Shown in pieces: positions 8,468-15,527 of a DNA stretch of 64,000 nucleotides. How positions within the stretch are numbered: the first letter of the stretch is position 1; each line of letters starts with the position of its first letter. The notes beneath the pieces are model-generated. The model was not told the DNA's origin. It saw nothing but the letters and a program-made list of their open reading frames with translations, and ran no database searches. The stretch comes from DAIDKA01 sp035503515 (GTDB lineage Bacteria; Pseudomonadota; Gammaproteobacteria; Steroidobacterales; Steroidobacteraceae), in the NCBI GenBank assembly GCA_035503515.1, contig DATJTJ010000016.1:1-64000 (forward strand). The letters are read 5' to 3'. The position numbers were made by a program, and so were the translations under genes.

Positions 8468-8942
8468 GGCGCCCATGACAACCGCGTCCGCACCCAAGGT
8501 AAGTGCTCTCGTCAACCATACCGGCTTCTGGCTCAGGTTCGTGTCCAACCACGTGTCACACAGCTTCGCGCGTAAGCTCGCTGGCAGCGGTGCCACGGTC
8601 GCCGAGTGGGTGATCCTCAGGGAGCTCTACGAGGTCGGCGAGACCTCTCCGGGAAGGATTGCTACATCCACCGGTTTGACCCGCGGGGCGGTGTCGAAGC
8701 TGATTGACCGCCTGGTGCGCAAGGGCCTTGCGAGCCGCGCCGAGGCTGATCGGGACCGTCGGTTCCAGGATGTGGGACTCACCGCTGCCGGTCGTGCGTT
8801 GGTGCCCACGCTGGCGGCACTCGCGGATCGCAACGATGAGGAGTTTTTCTCCGCCCTTTCGGTGAGAGAACGCGAGGCGCTCATGGCGACCCTCAAGAGG
8901 CTCGTTGCCCTTCATGACCTGAAGGGAATGCCCACGACTTGA
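8466..8942 (+). CDS. MarR family transcriptional regulator
   Basis: A winged-helix regulator of 158 residues. The recognition region reads GRIATSTGLTRGAVSKLIDRLVRKGLASRAEADRDRR, with the conserved DRR wing near residue 100, flanked by N- and C-terminal dimerisation helices. It probably controls its own promoter and the SRPBCC-SnoaL gene 87 bp downstream. The ATG at 8466 is the annotated start, but the promoter geometry favours translation from the ATG at 8475 (three residues shorter). The inducing ligand is unknown. Confidence 0.85.
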   Translation: MAPMTTASAPKVSALVNHTGFWLRFVSNHVSHSFARKLAGSGATVAEWVILRELYEVGETSPGRIATSTGLTRGAVSKLIDRLVRKGLASRAEADRDRRFQDVGLTAAGRALVPTLAALADRNDEEFFSALSVREREALMATLKRLVALHDLKGMPTT

Positions 8943-9029
8943 GCCGCACGACGATGGCCCGGTGCGGATGACGACCATAGAAGCGAGCGGTGATAGCCGA
9001 CATTCGAGTGATGATCTAAGGAGACTGCC

Positions 9030-9848
9030 ATGTCCATGACCGTGACCAAGACGATCCAGATCGGGCGCTGTGCCGACGAGAGCTTTGACTTCATTGCCGA
9101 TCCCCACAGCATGCCCCAATGGGCAGTCCACAACGTGAAGGCCATCCGTCGGCTCGACGGTGGACGGTGGGAGATGGACACTCCTCGCGGCAAGGCCATC
9201 CTGGCGCCACGCTACGAGCGCGCAGGCGGGATCCTCGATCATGAGTTCCTCGACGCAAACGAGGGCGTCTGGGGGGTGAGCGCCCGCATCGTGCCCGCCG
9301 GCCCGTCTGAGTCCGTTTACATGATCACCCTCCCCAAGCCAGACCCCATGCCGGCGGAGGTATTCGAGGCTGGCATGCGTCTGATGGACGATGAACTCGC
9401 GGCTCTCAAGCGCTGTATCGAGTCCCTGCCGGCGAGATCGGCCACTCCACCGCGCGAGTCGAGCGCCGCGGTTAGACTGGTCGAAGCACTCTATGAAGGG
9501 TTCCGCCGCCGCGACATGGCCACTATCTTCGGACTGCTTTCCGAGGATGTGGAGTTCGAGCAATCGAAGGCGCTACCGTGGGGCGGCTCCTACCGGGGAC
9601 ACGAGGAGGCGCGCCGGTTCTTCGGACAGCTCGGTTCTCGCGTGAACTCGACGCTGGTGTTTGAGCGGCTCATCGATGCCGGGGATCATGTCGCTGCTGT
9701 CGGCTGGACTGAAGGCACCGTGAATACCACCGGCACCCACTATCGGGTCCCCGTCGTTCATTTGTGGCAGGTACGGGACGGCAGGATCGTGCGCGCTCAG
9801 TTCCATATCGACAATGCGACGATGCTTAAGGCTCTTGCGGCCAAGTAG
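9030..9848 (+). CDS. SRPBCC - SnoaL-like two-domain protein
   Basis: A 272-residue protein joining two lipid/aromatic-pocket folds. Residues 1 to about 140 look like an SRPBCC (START/polyketide-cyclase-like) domain: TKTIQIGRCADESFDFIADP, then MPQW. Residues about 150-272 are a SnoaL/NTF2-like domain: LVEALYEGFRRRDMATIFGLLSEDVEF, then GSYRGHEEARRFFGQLG and VVHLWQVRDGRIVRAQFH. Both folds bind or transform small hydrophobic molecules, so a detoxifying or ligand-binding role under MarR control is plausible but inferred. The start is fixed by AAGGAG at 9018-9023, six bases before the ATG. Confidence 0.75.
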   Translation: MSMTVTKTIQIGRCADESFDFIADPHSMPQWAVHNVKAIRRLDGGRWEMDTPRGKAILAPRYERAGGILDHEFLDANEGVWGVSARIVPAGPSESVYMITLPKPDPMPAEVFEAGMRLMDDELAALKRCIESLPARSATPPRESSAAVRLVEALYEGFRRRDMATIFGLLSEDVEFEQSKALPWGGSYRGHEEARRFFGQLGSRVNSTLVFERLIDAGDHVAAVGWTEGTVNTTGTHYRVPVVHLWQVRDGRIVRAQFHIDNATMLKALAAK

Positions 9849-10101
9849 TCAAGAAAATATGTGGACTAAGATGTGCGGTCCAAATATCAGAGAAGTCCAC
9901 GTTCCGCAAAAAGCAGAGAGCTCAAATTTTTTGCCGAACGAGGGCTGCTTTAGACCTGAAAGATCCGCCCCCACTCCGTCTGCCCCGCCCATCCACGATC
10001 CCAATGGCGGACAACGCCCAGCAGGGGCGATACTCTGGCATCAGATTTGGCCATGTGGCCGATATTGGGCACTGACGATTTCGCAGATAAGGTGGAGTCG
10101 A
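9849..10101. other. Non-coding stretch, lower GC
   Basis: No convincing gene. It is more AT-rich than its flanks and contains an inverted repeat GTGGACT (9861-9867) / AGTCCAC (9894-9900) with a 26-base spacer and no U-run, so it is not an obvious terminator. It probably holds the promoter of the small lipoprotein gene that follows. Confidence 0.4.
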
Positions 10102-10302
10102 ATGAACAAGGTCGAACTTTGTTTGAGTTTCGGGGGTGCTGCGCTGCTCATGGGGTGTGCAACTCAAGGCCAGACGCAGGCGCAGAGGATGGCGCAGCTG
10201 CAAGCAGAAAGGGACATCCAATTGAATACCCTGTTTCTAGACACGTCCCTGCGCGAAAATGTCGTCGGAACCACAAACGGCGCGGGTCCGGCGGGACGCT
10301 GA
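10102..10302 (+). CDS. Small lipoprotein, 66 residues
   Basis: The ATG at 10102 is preceded by AAGGTGGAG at 10089-10097. The protein starts with MNKVELCLSFGGAALLMGC, a lipoprotein signal with lipobox LMGC, and then a short Gln/Arg-rich helix (TQGQTQAQRMAQLQAERDIQ). Lipidation and export to the envelope are predicted. No family is recognised. The shape is similar to small entericidin-like or Lpp-like helices, but that is only a resemblance. Confidence 0.6.
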   Translation: MNKVELCLSFGGAALLMGCATQGQTQAQRMAQLQAERDIQLNTLFLDTSLRENVVGTTNGAGPAGR

Positions 10303-10348
10303 TCCCACCCGCGCCTGCGCGATGCCCGCGGGCTGGTTCCGTGACCGA

Positions 10349-10606
10349 CTACTGGGCGGACGGAGCGCCCGGGCGGCCGGAAAACCCCGCTCCGGATCCG
10401 ACCTCATGCCTGAGGTCGCCGAGATCGGCCTGCTGGGCCGCACGCTGCGCGCGGGTCGTGCACGCGGGTCTGGTGATCAGCGAGCCGACCGTCTGCTCCG
10501 AGTGGCACACCACGTCAGGGCCGGCATTCGCGGTTTTCTCGGGGTGGGTCGCGCAGCCCGCGATCATCATCAATACGCAAAGCTGCCATGGCCTGGCATA
10601 ACGCAT
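10349..10606 (-). CDS. Small lipoprotein with paired cysteines
   Basis: An 85-residue protein with a lipoprotein signal ending LMMIAGC at residues 12-18, then a mature part containing CHSEQTVGSLITRPACTTRAQRAAQQ. The pattern Cys-x-xx-Glu-...-Thr-Gly-Ser-...-Cys-Thr-Thr resembles small periplasmic proteins seen in xanthomonads and relatives (function unknown, from memory). A good Shine-Dalgarno AGGGAG precedes the ATG at 10606. It runs opposite to the other small lipoprotein just upstream. Confidence 0.6.
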   Translation of the reverse strand: MRYARPWQLCVLMMIAGCATHPEKTANAGPDVVCHSEQTVGSLITRPACTTRAQRAAQQADLGDLRHEVGSGAGFSGRPGAPSAQ

Positions 10607-10631
10607 CCGGATCTCCCTGCGCTGCGGGTAC

Positions 10632-10865
10632 TTAGGTTCTCGGGAAGAAGGTCCGCCAGAACTTCACGGCCACGATCGCGGCGCAGGCCACGAGCACCAG
10701 CGACAGGGCCTCTATGAGGATGTTGAGCGCCCCGTGAGTGATGTGCCCGTTCCAGATACCGGCGAGCCCACAGAATACCGGCGTGCAGATTGCGACCGAC
10801 ACGGAAATCCACACCGCCACGCGCTCGTCGCGGACCCGGGCGGGGTTCACGGGCGGCTCGGCCAT
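10632..10865 (-). CDS. Small membrane protein with two transmembrane helices
   Basis: A 77-residue protein: a charged N-terminus (MAEPPVNPARVRDERVAVW), helix 1 about residues 17-36 (VAVWISVSVAICTPVFCGLAGIW) and helix 2 about 45-65 (ILIEALSLVLVACAAIVAV), ending in basic residues. The frame is open much further upstream (to 11075), but that extension is not hydrophobic and overlaps the likely rpmB promoter. No family recognised; it probably shares a transcript with the lipoprotein gene 25 bp downstream. Confidence 0.5.
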   Translation of the reverse strand: MAEPPVNPARVRDERVAVWISVSVAICTPVFCGLAGIWNGHITHGALNILIEALSLVLVACAAIVAVKFWRTFFPRT

Positions 10866-11107
10866 CGCCCCCAGCCGTCGCGCCCGCAGAACTTCGCGCT
10901 CCGGGAAAAAACCCTCGTTCGGGTCCACCGTACGCCACCTCTGTGCCCTGGCCCCACCTTGGGCCTGGCACCATTGTACGTCGGGACCGGCCCGATCGGA
11001 TGCCGGTGCCTTGCGGGAAGCCCCTACGGCTGGTATAAAGCTCGGCCCCAGCGGACTGTCGGGCTCCTCCGGCATTCCGTAACCAATTGATCCGGAAGGT
11101 TAAGTTT

Positions 11108-11344
11108 ATGTCCCGCGTCTGCGAGATCACTGGCAAGGGCCCGACCACGGGCAATCGCGTATCGCACGCGAACAACAAGCGCCGCCGCCGCTTCCTGCCC
11201 AACCTCCACAGCCAGCGTTTCTGGCTGGAATCGGAGAAGCGCTGGGTATCGCTGCGCGTGTCCACCCACGGCCTGCGCACGATCGAGAAGAAAGGCATCG
11301 ATGTGGTGGTCGCCGAACTGCGCGCGCAGGGCGAGAGGATCTAG
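11108..11344 (+). CDS. rpmB: 50S ribosomal protein L28
   Basis: Complete 78-residue L28: MSRVCEITGKGPTTGNRVSHANNKRRRRFLPNL, then LRVSTHGLRTIEKKGID. The ATG at 11108 is preceded by GGAAGG at 11093-11098. rpmG follows after 11 bp, the conserved bacterial pair. In the usual gammaproteobacterial order this pair follows radC directly. Confidence 0.97.
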   Translation: MSRVCEITGKGPTTGNRVSHANNKRRRRFLPNLHSQRFWLESEKRWVSLRVSTHGLRTIEKKGIDVVVAELRAQGERI

Positions 11345-11355
11345 GAGTCCCAATC

Positions 11356-11511
11356 ATGCGCGAGAAGATCAAACTGCTGTCCACGGGTGGTACCGGCCAC
11401 TTCTACGTCACCACGAAAAACAAGCGGCTGCACCCGGACAAGATGGAAGTGAAGAAATACGATCCGGTGCTGCGCAAGCACGTCTCTTACAAAGAGACCA
11501 AGATCAAGTAA
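11356..11511 (+). CDS. rpmG: 50S ribosomal protein L33
   Basis: A 51-residue L33 starting MREKIKLLSTGGTGHFY and ending HVSYKETKIK. It matches the E. coli protein except for a shorter N-terminus. The zinc-ribbon cysteine pairs found in some L33 paralogues are absent, so this is the zinc-independent type. It is preceded by GGAG at 11344-11347 and followed 22 bp after the stop by a strong terminator. Confidence 0.96.
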   Translation: MREKIKLLSTGGTGHFYVTTKNKRLHPDKMEVKKYDPVLRKHVSYKETKIK

Positions 11512-11533
11512 GCGCAGCGCGTCCGCGACTGAT

Positions 11534-11569
11534 GCAGAAGGCCCGGCATGTCCGGGCCTTCTGCTTTCT
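11534..11569 (+). terminator. Rho-independent terminator of rpmB-rpmG
   Basis: A perfect 13-bp stem GCAGAAGGCCCGG (11534-11546) / CCGGGCCTTCTGC (11552-11564) with loop CATGT, followed by TTTCT. Confidence 0.9.
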
Positions 11570-11691
11570 AACGGGTGTTACTACGCATGTGACCCCATTC
11601 CCCAGCTAAATCAATGAGTCAGAGCAGGACGCGTCCCGCTCCACGGGCTTGATGTGGTTGTATTCCTTCGAGCCTAAGAGTACGGTTTAAA

Positions 11692-11722
11692 TGTACAAAT
11701 CGCTGTACAATTCAGATGTACA
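11692..11722 (+). promoter_or_regulatory. Three TGTACA operator hexamers of the toxin-antitoxin module
   Basis: The palindromic hexamer TGTACA occurs at 11692-11697, 11704-11709 and 11717-11722, spaced 12 and 13 bp apart, immediately before the antitoxin start. TGTACA is the known core of the E. coli yefM-yoeB operator bound by YefM, a Phd-family antitoxin. The third copy covers the ATG at 11716, which supports use of the ATG at 11725. Confidence 0.75.
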
Positions 11723-11724
11723 TA

Positions 11725-11964
11725 ATGACCGACGTCAAGGTTTCCGACCTGCGACAAAATCTGCCGTCCTATCTGGCCCGGGCCCGCGGCGGTGAACGCA
11801 TCCGGGTAACTTCACGCGGCGAGGTTATCGCTGAAATATCGGGACCGAAGAGCTCGAGCGAGAGCGTCGAGAGTCTCCGGAAGCACCTGCGGGGTTTGGT
11901 GGAATATTTCGGATACGTGACTGAACCGGTGTATCCGCCGGAAGAATGGGACGCTAACAAGTGA
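11725..11964 (+). CDS. Phd/YefM family antitoxin
   Basis: A 79-residue antitoxin. The N-terminal Phd/YefM DNA-binding fold is clear: VKVSDLRQNLPSYLARARGGERIRVTSRGEVIAEI; the C-terminal 35 residues should wrap the toxin. It probably represses its own operon through the TGTACA sites just upstream. The stop overlaps the toxin start by 4 bp (GTGA), typical of type II modules where the antitoxin is made first. An ATG at 11716 would add three residues but lies inside the operator. Confidence 0.88.
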   Translation: MTDVKVSDLRQNLPSYLARARGGERIRVTSRGEVIAEISGPKSSSESVESLRKHLRGLVEYFGYVTEPVYPPEEWDANK

Positions 11965-12359
11965 TCCTTCTGGATACCCACATACTTGTTTGGTGGGTAA
12001 ATGGGGATACAAAAAAGTTCTCGCGCAAAGCAAGGCAAGCGCTCAAACAGCACTGCCTACGCGATGAGTTGCTCATATCCAGCATCTCGATTTTTGAGAT
12101 AAAGACCCTCGAGCGCCGTGGTCGATTACGCTTTAGAGTGTCAGTCTCAGAATGGCTGTCACAGGTCCGGCAATTGCCGGAATACCGAATTGAGGCCATC
12201 ACCGATGAAATCGCCGAGCACGCTGGCCAATTTGGTGACACTTTTCCAGGCGATCCAGCAGACCGGATAATCGCGGCCACTGCACTGGTGCGTGATGTGC
12301 CCCTCGTGACAATGGACGAGAGACTGCGGGCAACAGCACAGCTCAAAAGCATTTGGTAA
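11961..12359 (+). CDS. PIN-domain (VapC-like) toxin
   Basis: A 132-residue PIN ribonuclease of the type paired with Phd antitoxins. The acidic metal site is complete: Asp5 in LLDTHILVWW, Glu46 in SISIFEIKTL, Asp98 and Asp101 in GDPADRIIAATA, and Asp119 in VTMDERL. Such toxins cleave RNA and arrest growth when the antitoxin is degraded. It uses a GTG start embedded in the antitoxin stop. The module is more AT-rich than the surrounding chromosome, which suggests acquisition by transfer. Confidence 0.9.
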   Translation: MILLDTHILVWWVNGDTKKFSRKARQALKQHCLRDELLISSISIFEIKTLERRGRLRFRVSVSEWLSQVRQLPEYRIEAITDEIAEHAGQFGDTFPGDPADRIIAATALVRDVPLVTMDERLRATAQLKSIW

Positions 12360-12363
12360 CAGC

Positions 12364-13644
12364 TCAGATCAACACCCTTTCTAACCGGTGCTGCCCCGGC
12401 AGACGGAACATGGCCCACAGACTCACCAGGCTGGCGGCAATCAGATAGTAGGCCGGCGCCAGCCGATCGCCGGTGACACCGATGAGCCAGGTGATGACGA
12501 ACTGGGTCGTGCCGCCGAAGATGCTGACTGAAGCCGCGTAGCAAACCGCGGTGCCTGAACTGCGCACGGAGTTCGGGAACGCGGCCGCCAGCGCCGCCGT
12601 CGCGGCGGCGGCGCTGAGCGCGCCCAGCGTCGTAATCAGGGCGGTGACGCCGACCAGCACGCCGGTGCGCGGGAATTTCACCAGCAGCAGGAACGCCGGA
12701 TAGACGGCGAGCGTCAGCACGATTCTCGGCACGATCATCACCGGCGTGATGCCGAAGCGGTCGGACAGCTGTCCACCCCACAGCGCACCGGCCCCCATGA
12801 ACACCCCGGTGGTGATGGTGGCGAGCATGGCATCCGAGGTCGCCATCCCCAGCGAGGTGAGCGCATACGTCGTCATGTAGGACGTCAGATAGGCGGTGAC
12901 CGTCAGACACAGGATGATCAGCACGCCCAGCACGACCAGTTGCCGATGGCGGCGCCACAACAACCCGAGCACCGCCCGGCCGCCATGGGAGCCCGGCGCC
13001 TCGAGCGTCTCCGGCAGACGGCGCCGCATGTAGAGACCGACCGGGACGATCAGCAGCCCCACGGCAAACGCCAGTCGCCAGCCCCACTGCGCCAGCTGCT
13101 GAACAGGCAGCAGCAGCGATAACAGCAATCCGACGAGTCCCGCGGCGCAGATCGCGATCCCCTGGCTGGCGTTCTGCCAGCTCACGAAAAGCGCGCGACG
13201 CCCGGCCGGCGCACATTCGAGCAGCAGTGCAGTGGCCGGTCCGAAGTCCCCGCCCAGCGCCAGCCCCTGCACCAGTCGTCCCGCGATCAGGATCAGCGGT
13301 GCCAGGACGCCGATCGTGCCGTAGGTCGGCGTCAGGGCCAGCGCGAGCGTGCCGGCGGTCATCAAAGTGATGGTCAGCACCAGAGCCGGACGCCGACCGG
13401 CCCGATCGGCATAGGCGCCCAGGATGAGACCGCCCAGGGGCCGCGTGACGAAGCCCACGCCGAATGTGGCGAGGGTCAGCAGCAGGCTTGCAAACGCGCT
13501 GCCGCTCGGGAAATACGCCTGGCCGATGAACACCGCGAAGGTCGAGTACGTCAGGAAATCGTAGAACTCGAGGGTGTTCCCCGCCACCGCGGCAGCGACC
13601 GTCCAGCGATTCAGCAGGGGTGGGGAGGTCTCGGATGCGCGCAT
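12364..13644 (-). CDS. Metabolite:H+ symporter (MHS) family MFS transporter
   Basis: A 426-residue, twelve-helix permease. The MHS subfamily hallmarks are visible: GNTLEFYDFLTYSTFAVFIG in helix 1, RPLGGLILGAYADRAGRRPAL in the helix 2-3 loop, and RLVQGLALGGDFGPATALLLE in helix 4-5. Family members take up citrate, shikimate, dicarboxylates, proline/betaine and related acids with protons; this one resembles the citrate-type group, but the substrate cannot be told. Its stop is 4 bp from the toxin stop (convergent); it is divergent from the azoreductase gene. Confidence 0.85.
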   Translation of the reverse strand: MRASETSPPLLNRWTVAAAVAGNTLEFYDFLTYSTFAVFIGQAYFPSGSAFASLLLTLATFGVGFVTRPLGGLILGAYADRAGRRPALVLTITLMTAGTLALALTPTYGTIGVLAPLILIAGRLVQGLALGGDFGPATALLLECAPAGRRALFVSWQNASQGIAICAAGLVGLLLSLLLPVQQLAQWGWRLAFAVGLLIVPVGLYMRRRLPETLEAPGSHGGRAVLGLLWRRHRQLVVLGVLIILCLTVTAYLTSYMTTYALTSLGMATSDAMLATITTGVFMGAGALWGGQLSDRFGITPVMIVPRIVLTLAVYPAFLLLVKFPRTGVLVGVTALITTLGALSAAAATAALAAAFPNSVRSSGTAVCYAASVSIFGGTTQFVITWLIGVTGDRLAPAYYLIAASLVSLWAMFRLPGQHRLERVLI

Positions 13645-13762
13645 CAGTTGGCCGGCAGGAAATCAGAAAAAGGCTGGGATCGGGGCTGCTTGCCACTATG
13701 CCGCATAGTATTCATGCTAGCAGCGGATACGGTCGTGAATCCGAAACCATAGGAAGCTTTCA

Positions 13763-14371
13763 GTGAGTCACATCCTGCTCATCACATCCAGCCCGCGTAA
13801 CGCGTCGTATTCGACCCAGGTCGGACGGGCGCTGGCCGATCAGCTGGCGAAGCATGCCCCGGGCTCCACCGTGACGCTGCGCGATCTCACGCACGAGCCG
13901 CTGCCGCACATCGACGACACGTTCGCCGTGGCGCGCAATACTCCGGCCGAGAATCTTTCGGCGACGCAGAAAGCAGCGCTCGCCCTCTCCGACAAATTGC
14001 TGAAGGAGCTGTTCGCGGCCGACGTCATCGTCATCGCGGCCGGCATGATCAATTTCGGCATTCCGTCGGCCTTGAAGGCCTATATCGATTACATCGTGCG
14101 CCCCGGGGTCACCTTCCGCTATTCCGAGAAAGGCCCCGAGGGACTGGTAAAAGGCAGAAAAGTGTATCTCGCCCTCGCGCGCGGGGGCGTCTACAGCGAG
14201 GGACCCATGCAGCCGCTGAATTTCCAGGACACCTACCTGCGGGCGGCGCTGGCCTTTATCGGCCTCACCGATGTCGAGGTGATCGCGGTGGAAGGCGTGG
14301 CCTTCGGACCCGAGGTGGCCGAGAAGTCGCTGCAGGCGGCGCTGGGCAAAGTCGCGGCGCTGGGCGCCTAG
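13763..14371 (+). CDS. azoR: FMN-dependent NADH-azoreductase
   Basis: A flavodoxin-fold quinone/azo reductase of 202 residues using FMN and NAD(P)H for two-electron reduction of quinones and azo compounds in the cytoplasm. Features: the FMN phosphate loop SSPRNASYSTQVG near residue 9, AGMINFGIPSALKAYIDYIVRPGVTFRY (FMN-ring and active-site segment), and a C-terminal FIGLTDVEVIAVEGVAFG. The start is GTG at 13763, supported by AGGAAG at 13751-13756. Confidence 0.92.
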   Translation: MSHILLITSSPRNASYSTQVGRALADQLAKHAPGSTVTLRDLTHEPLPHIDDTFAVARNTPAENLSATQKAALALSDKLLKELFAADVIVIAAGMINFGIPSALKAYIDYIVRPGVTFRYSEKGPEGLVKGRKVYLALARGGVYSEGPMQPLNFQDTYLRAALAFIGLTDVEVIAVEGVAFGPEVAEKSLQAALGKVAALGA

Positions 14372-14378
14372 AGCGGAT

Positions 14379-15302
14379 TCAGGCCGGCTTTTCTCCGCGC
14401 ACGGTGGTGCGGTACAGCTCGCGCCGGTAGCCCTGGTAGTCGTTATAGGCCTGGTGCACGCACAGGCGGTTGTCCCAGATCGCGAGCATGTTGGTTTCCC
14501 AGCGCAGCCGGCAGGCGAACACCGGCTGGATCAGATGCTCCGCAAGGTACTTGAGGATGGGTGCGGATTCATCATCGTGCATACCCTCGATGCCGATGGC
14601 ATACGAGGCGTCCACGTACAGCGCCTTCTCGCCGGTCACGGGGTGGGTCCGCACCATCGGGTGGCAGTTGCCCTTGATCTTGCGCTGCAGGCTCTCGGAC
14701 AGTTTCTCGGCGCCGCGCGTGGCCGCCAGCTGGCCGATCGGACTGTCCCCCACCTGCACGGCCTCCTGCGCCGAGCGCAGCACGTCGCGCAGTGAGAAAT
14801 GCACCTTGAGGTCCGCGATCATGCGCCGGTAGGCATCGCTCAGATTCGCGTAGGCCAGCGCCGAGTTCGCATAGGTCGTGTCCCCGCCGAAGGGCGGGAT
14901 CTGCACCGACCGCAGCGAGGTGATGGCGGGTGGTTCAGGCAGGAACGGTGAATCGGTATGCCAGCCCTCGCCGAAGACCATCTTGGAGGGGTCATCGGCC
15001 TCCTTGATGAGCGGATGCACGTTGCGATGCCCCGGGACGCCCTGCGTGTAGGCATCCTCGGCGAAGGGTCCGAAGCGCAGGCTGAAGGCCTCATGCGACT
15101 CATGCGTGAGCCGCTGCCCGCGCAGGTAGATCATCTTGTGCCGGAACAGGGCGTGACGGATTTCCTCGAACTGCGCGTCGGTCACTTCCGCCGCCTGCAC
15201 GCCGCAGATTTCCGCGCCCATGGCCGCGGACAGCGGCCGCACCTCGATGTGCCTGTAGGCGGCGGCGTGGTTGTCGAATTTTCCGGTCGGATGGAGGCGC
15301 AT
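14379..15302 (-). CDS. TauD/TfdA family 2-oxoglutarate-dependent dioxygenase
   Basis: A non-haem Fe(II)/2-oxoglutarate oxygenase of 307 residues. The iron triad is present: His and Asp in WHTDSPF (about residues 114-116) and the distal His in WDNRLCVHQAYNDY (about residue 280), with the 2-oxoglutarate-binding Arg in YRRELYRTTVRG. Family members hydroxylate taurine, 2,4-D, alkylsulfates and other small acids; the substrate here is not predictable. It stands alone, converging on azoR with a 7-bp gap. Confidence 0.9.
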   Translation of the reverse strand: MRLHPTGKFDNHAAAYRHIEVRPLSAAMGAEICGVQAAEVTDAQFEEIRHALFRHKMIYLRGQRLTHESHEAFSLRFGPFAEDAYTQGVPGHRNVHPLIKEADDPSKMVFGEGWHTDSPFLPEPPAITSLRSVQIPPFGGDTTYANSALAYANLSDAYRRMIADLKVHFSLRDVLRSAQEAVQVGDSPIGQLAATRGAEKLSESLQRKIKGNCHPMVRTHPVTGEKALYVDASYAIGIEGMHDDESAPILKYLAEHLIQPVFACRLRWETNMLAIWDNRLCVHQAYNDYQGYRRELYRTTVRGEKPA

Positions 15303-15527
15303 GCGGGTGCCTTTACGGTCTAGTTTGCACTGCAGTACCCCAAGCGTAACACTTCGACTTCAGACCCTTAAAGCACCCTGAGCGGGGCCGTTTCGGGCCG
15401 CCACAGGGCGGGCAGGCCTTCCGGACGCTTTCAAATCGGCTTTACCCTGTAAAGTAGTCCGCCGATGACTTCACCTTTTAACAGCCGCAGGCCATCATTT
15501 GTGCAGCCGCTTCGCATGGAAGATCCA

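Noticed and set aside
9861..9900. Inverted repeat GTGGACT/AGTCCAC as a terminator of the SRPBCC-SnoaL gene
   Set aside because: The loop is 26 bases long and there is no U-run, so termination there is unlikely.
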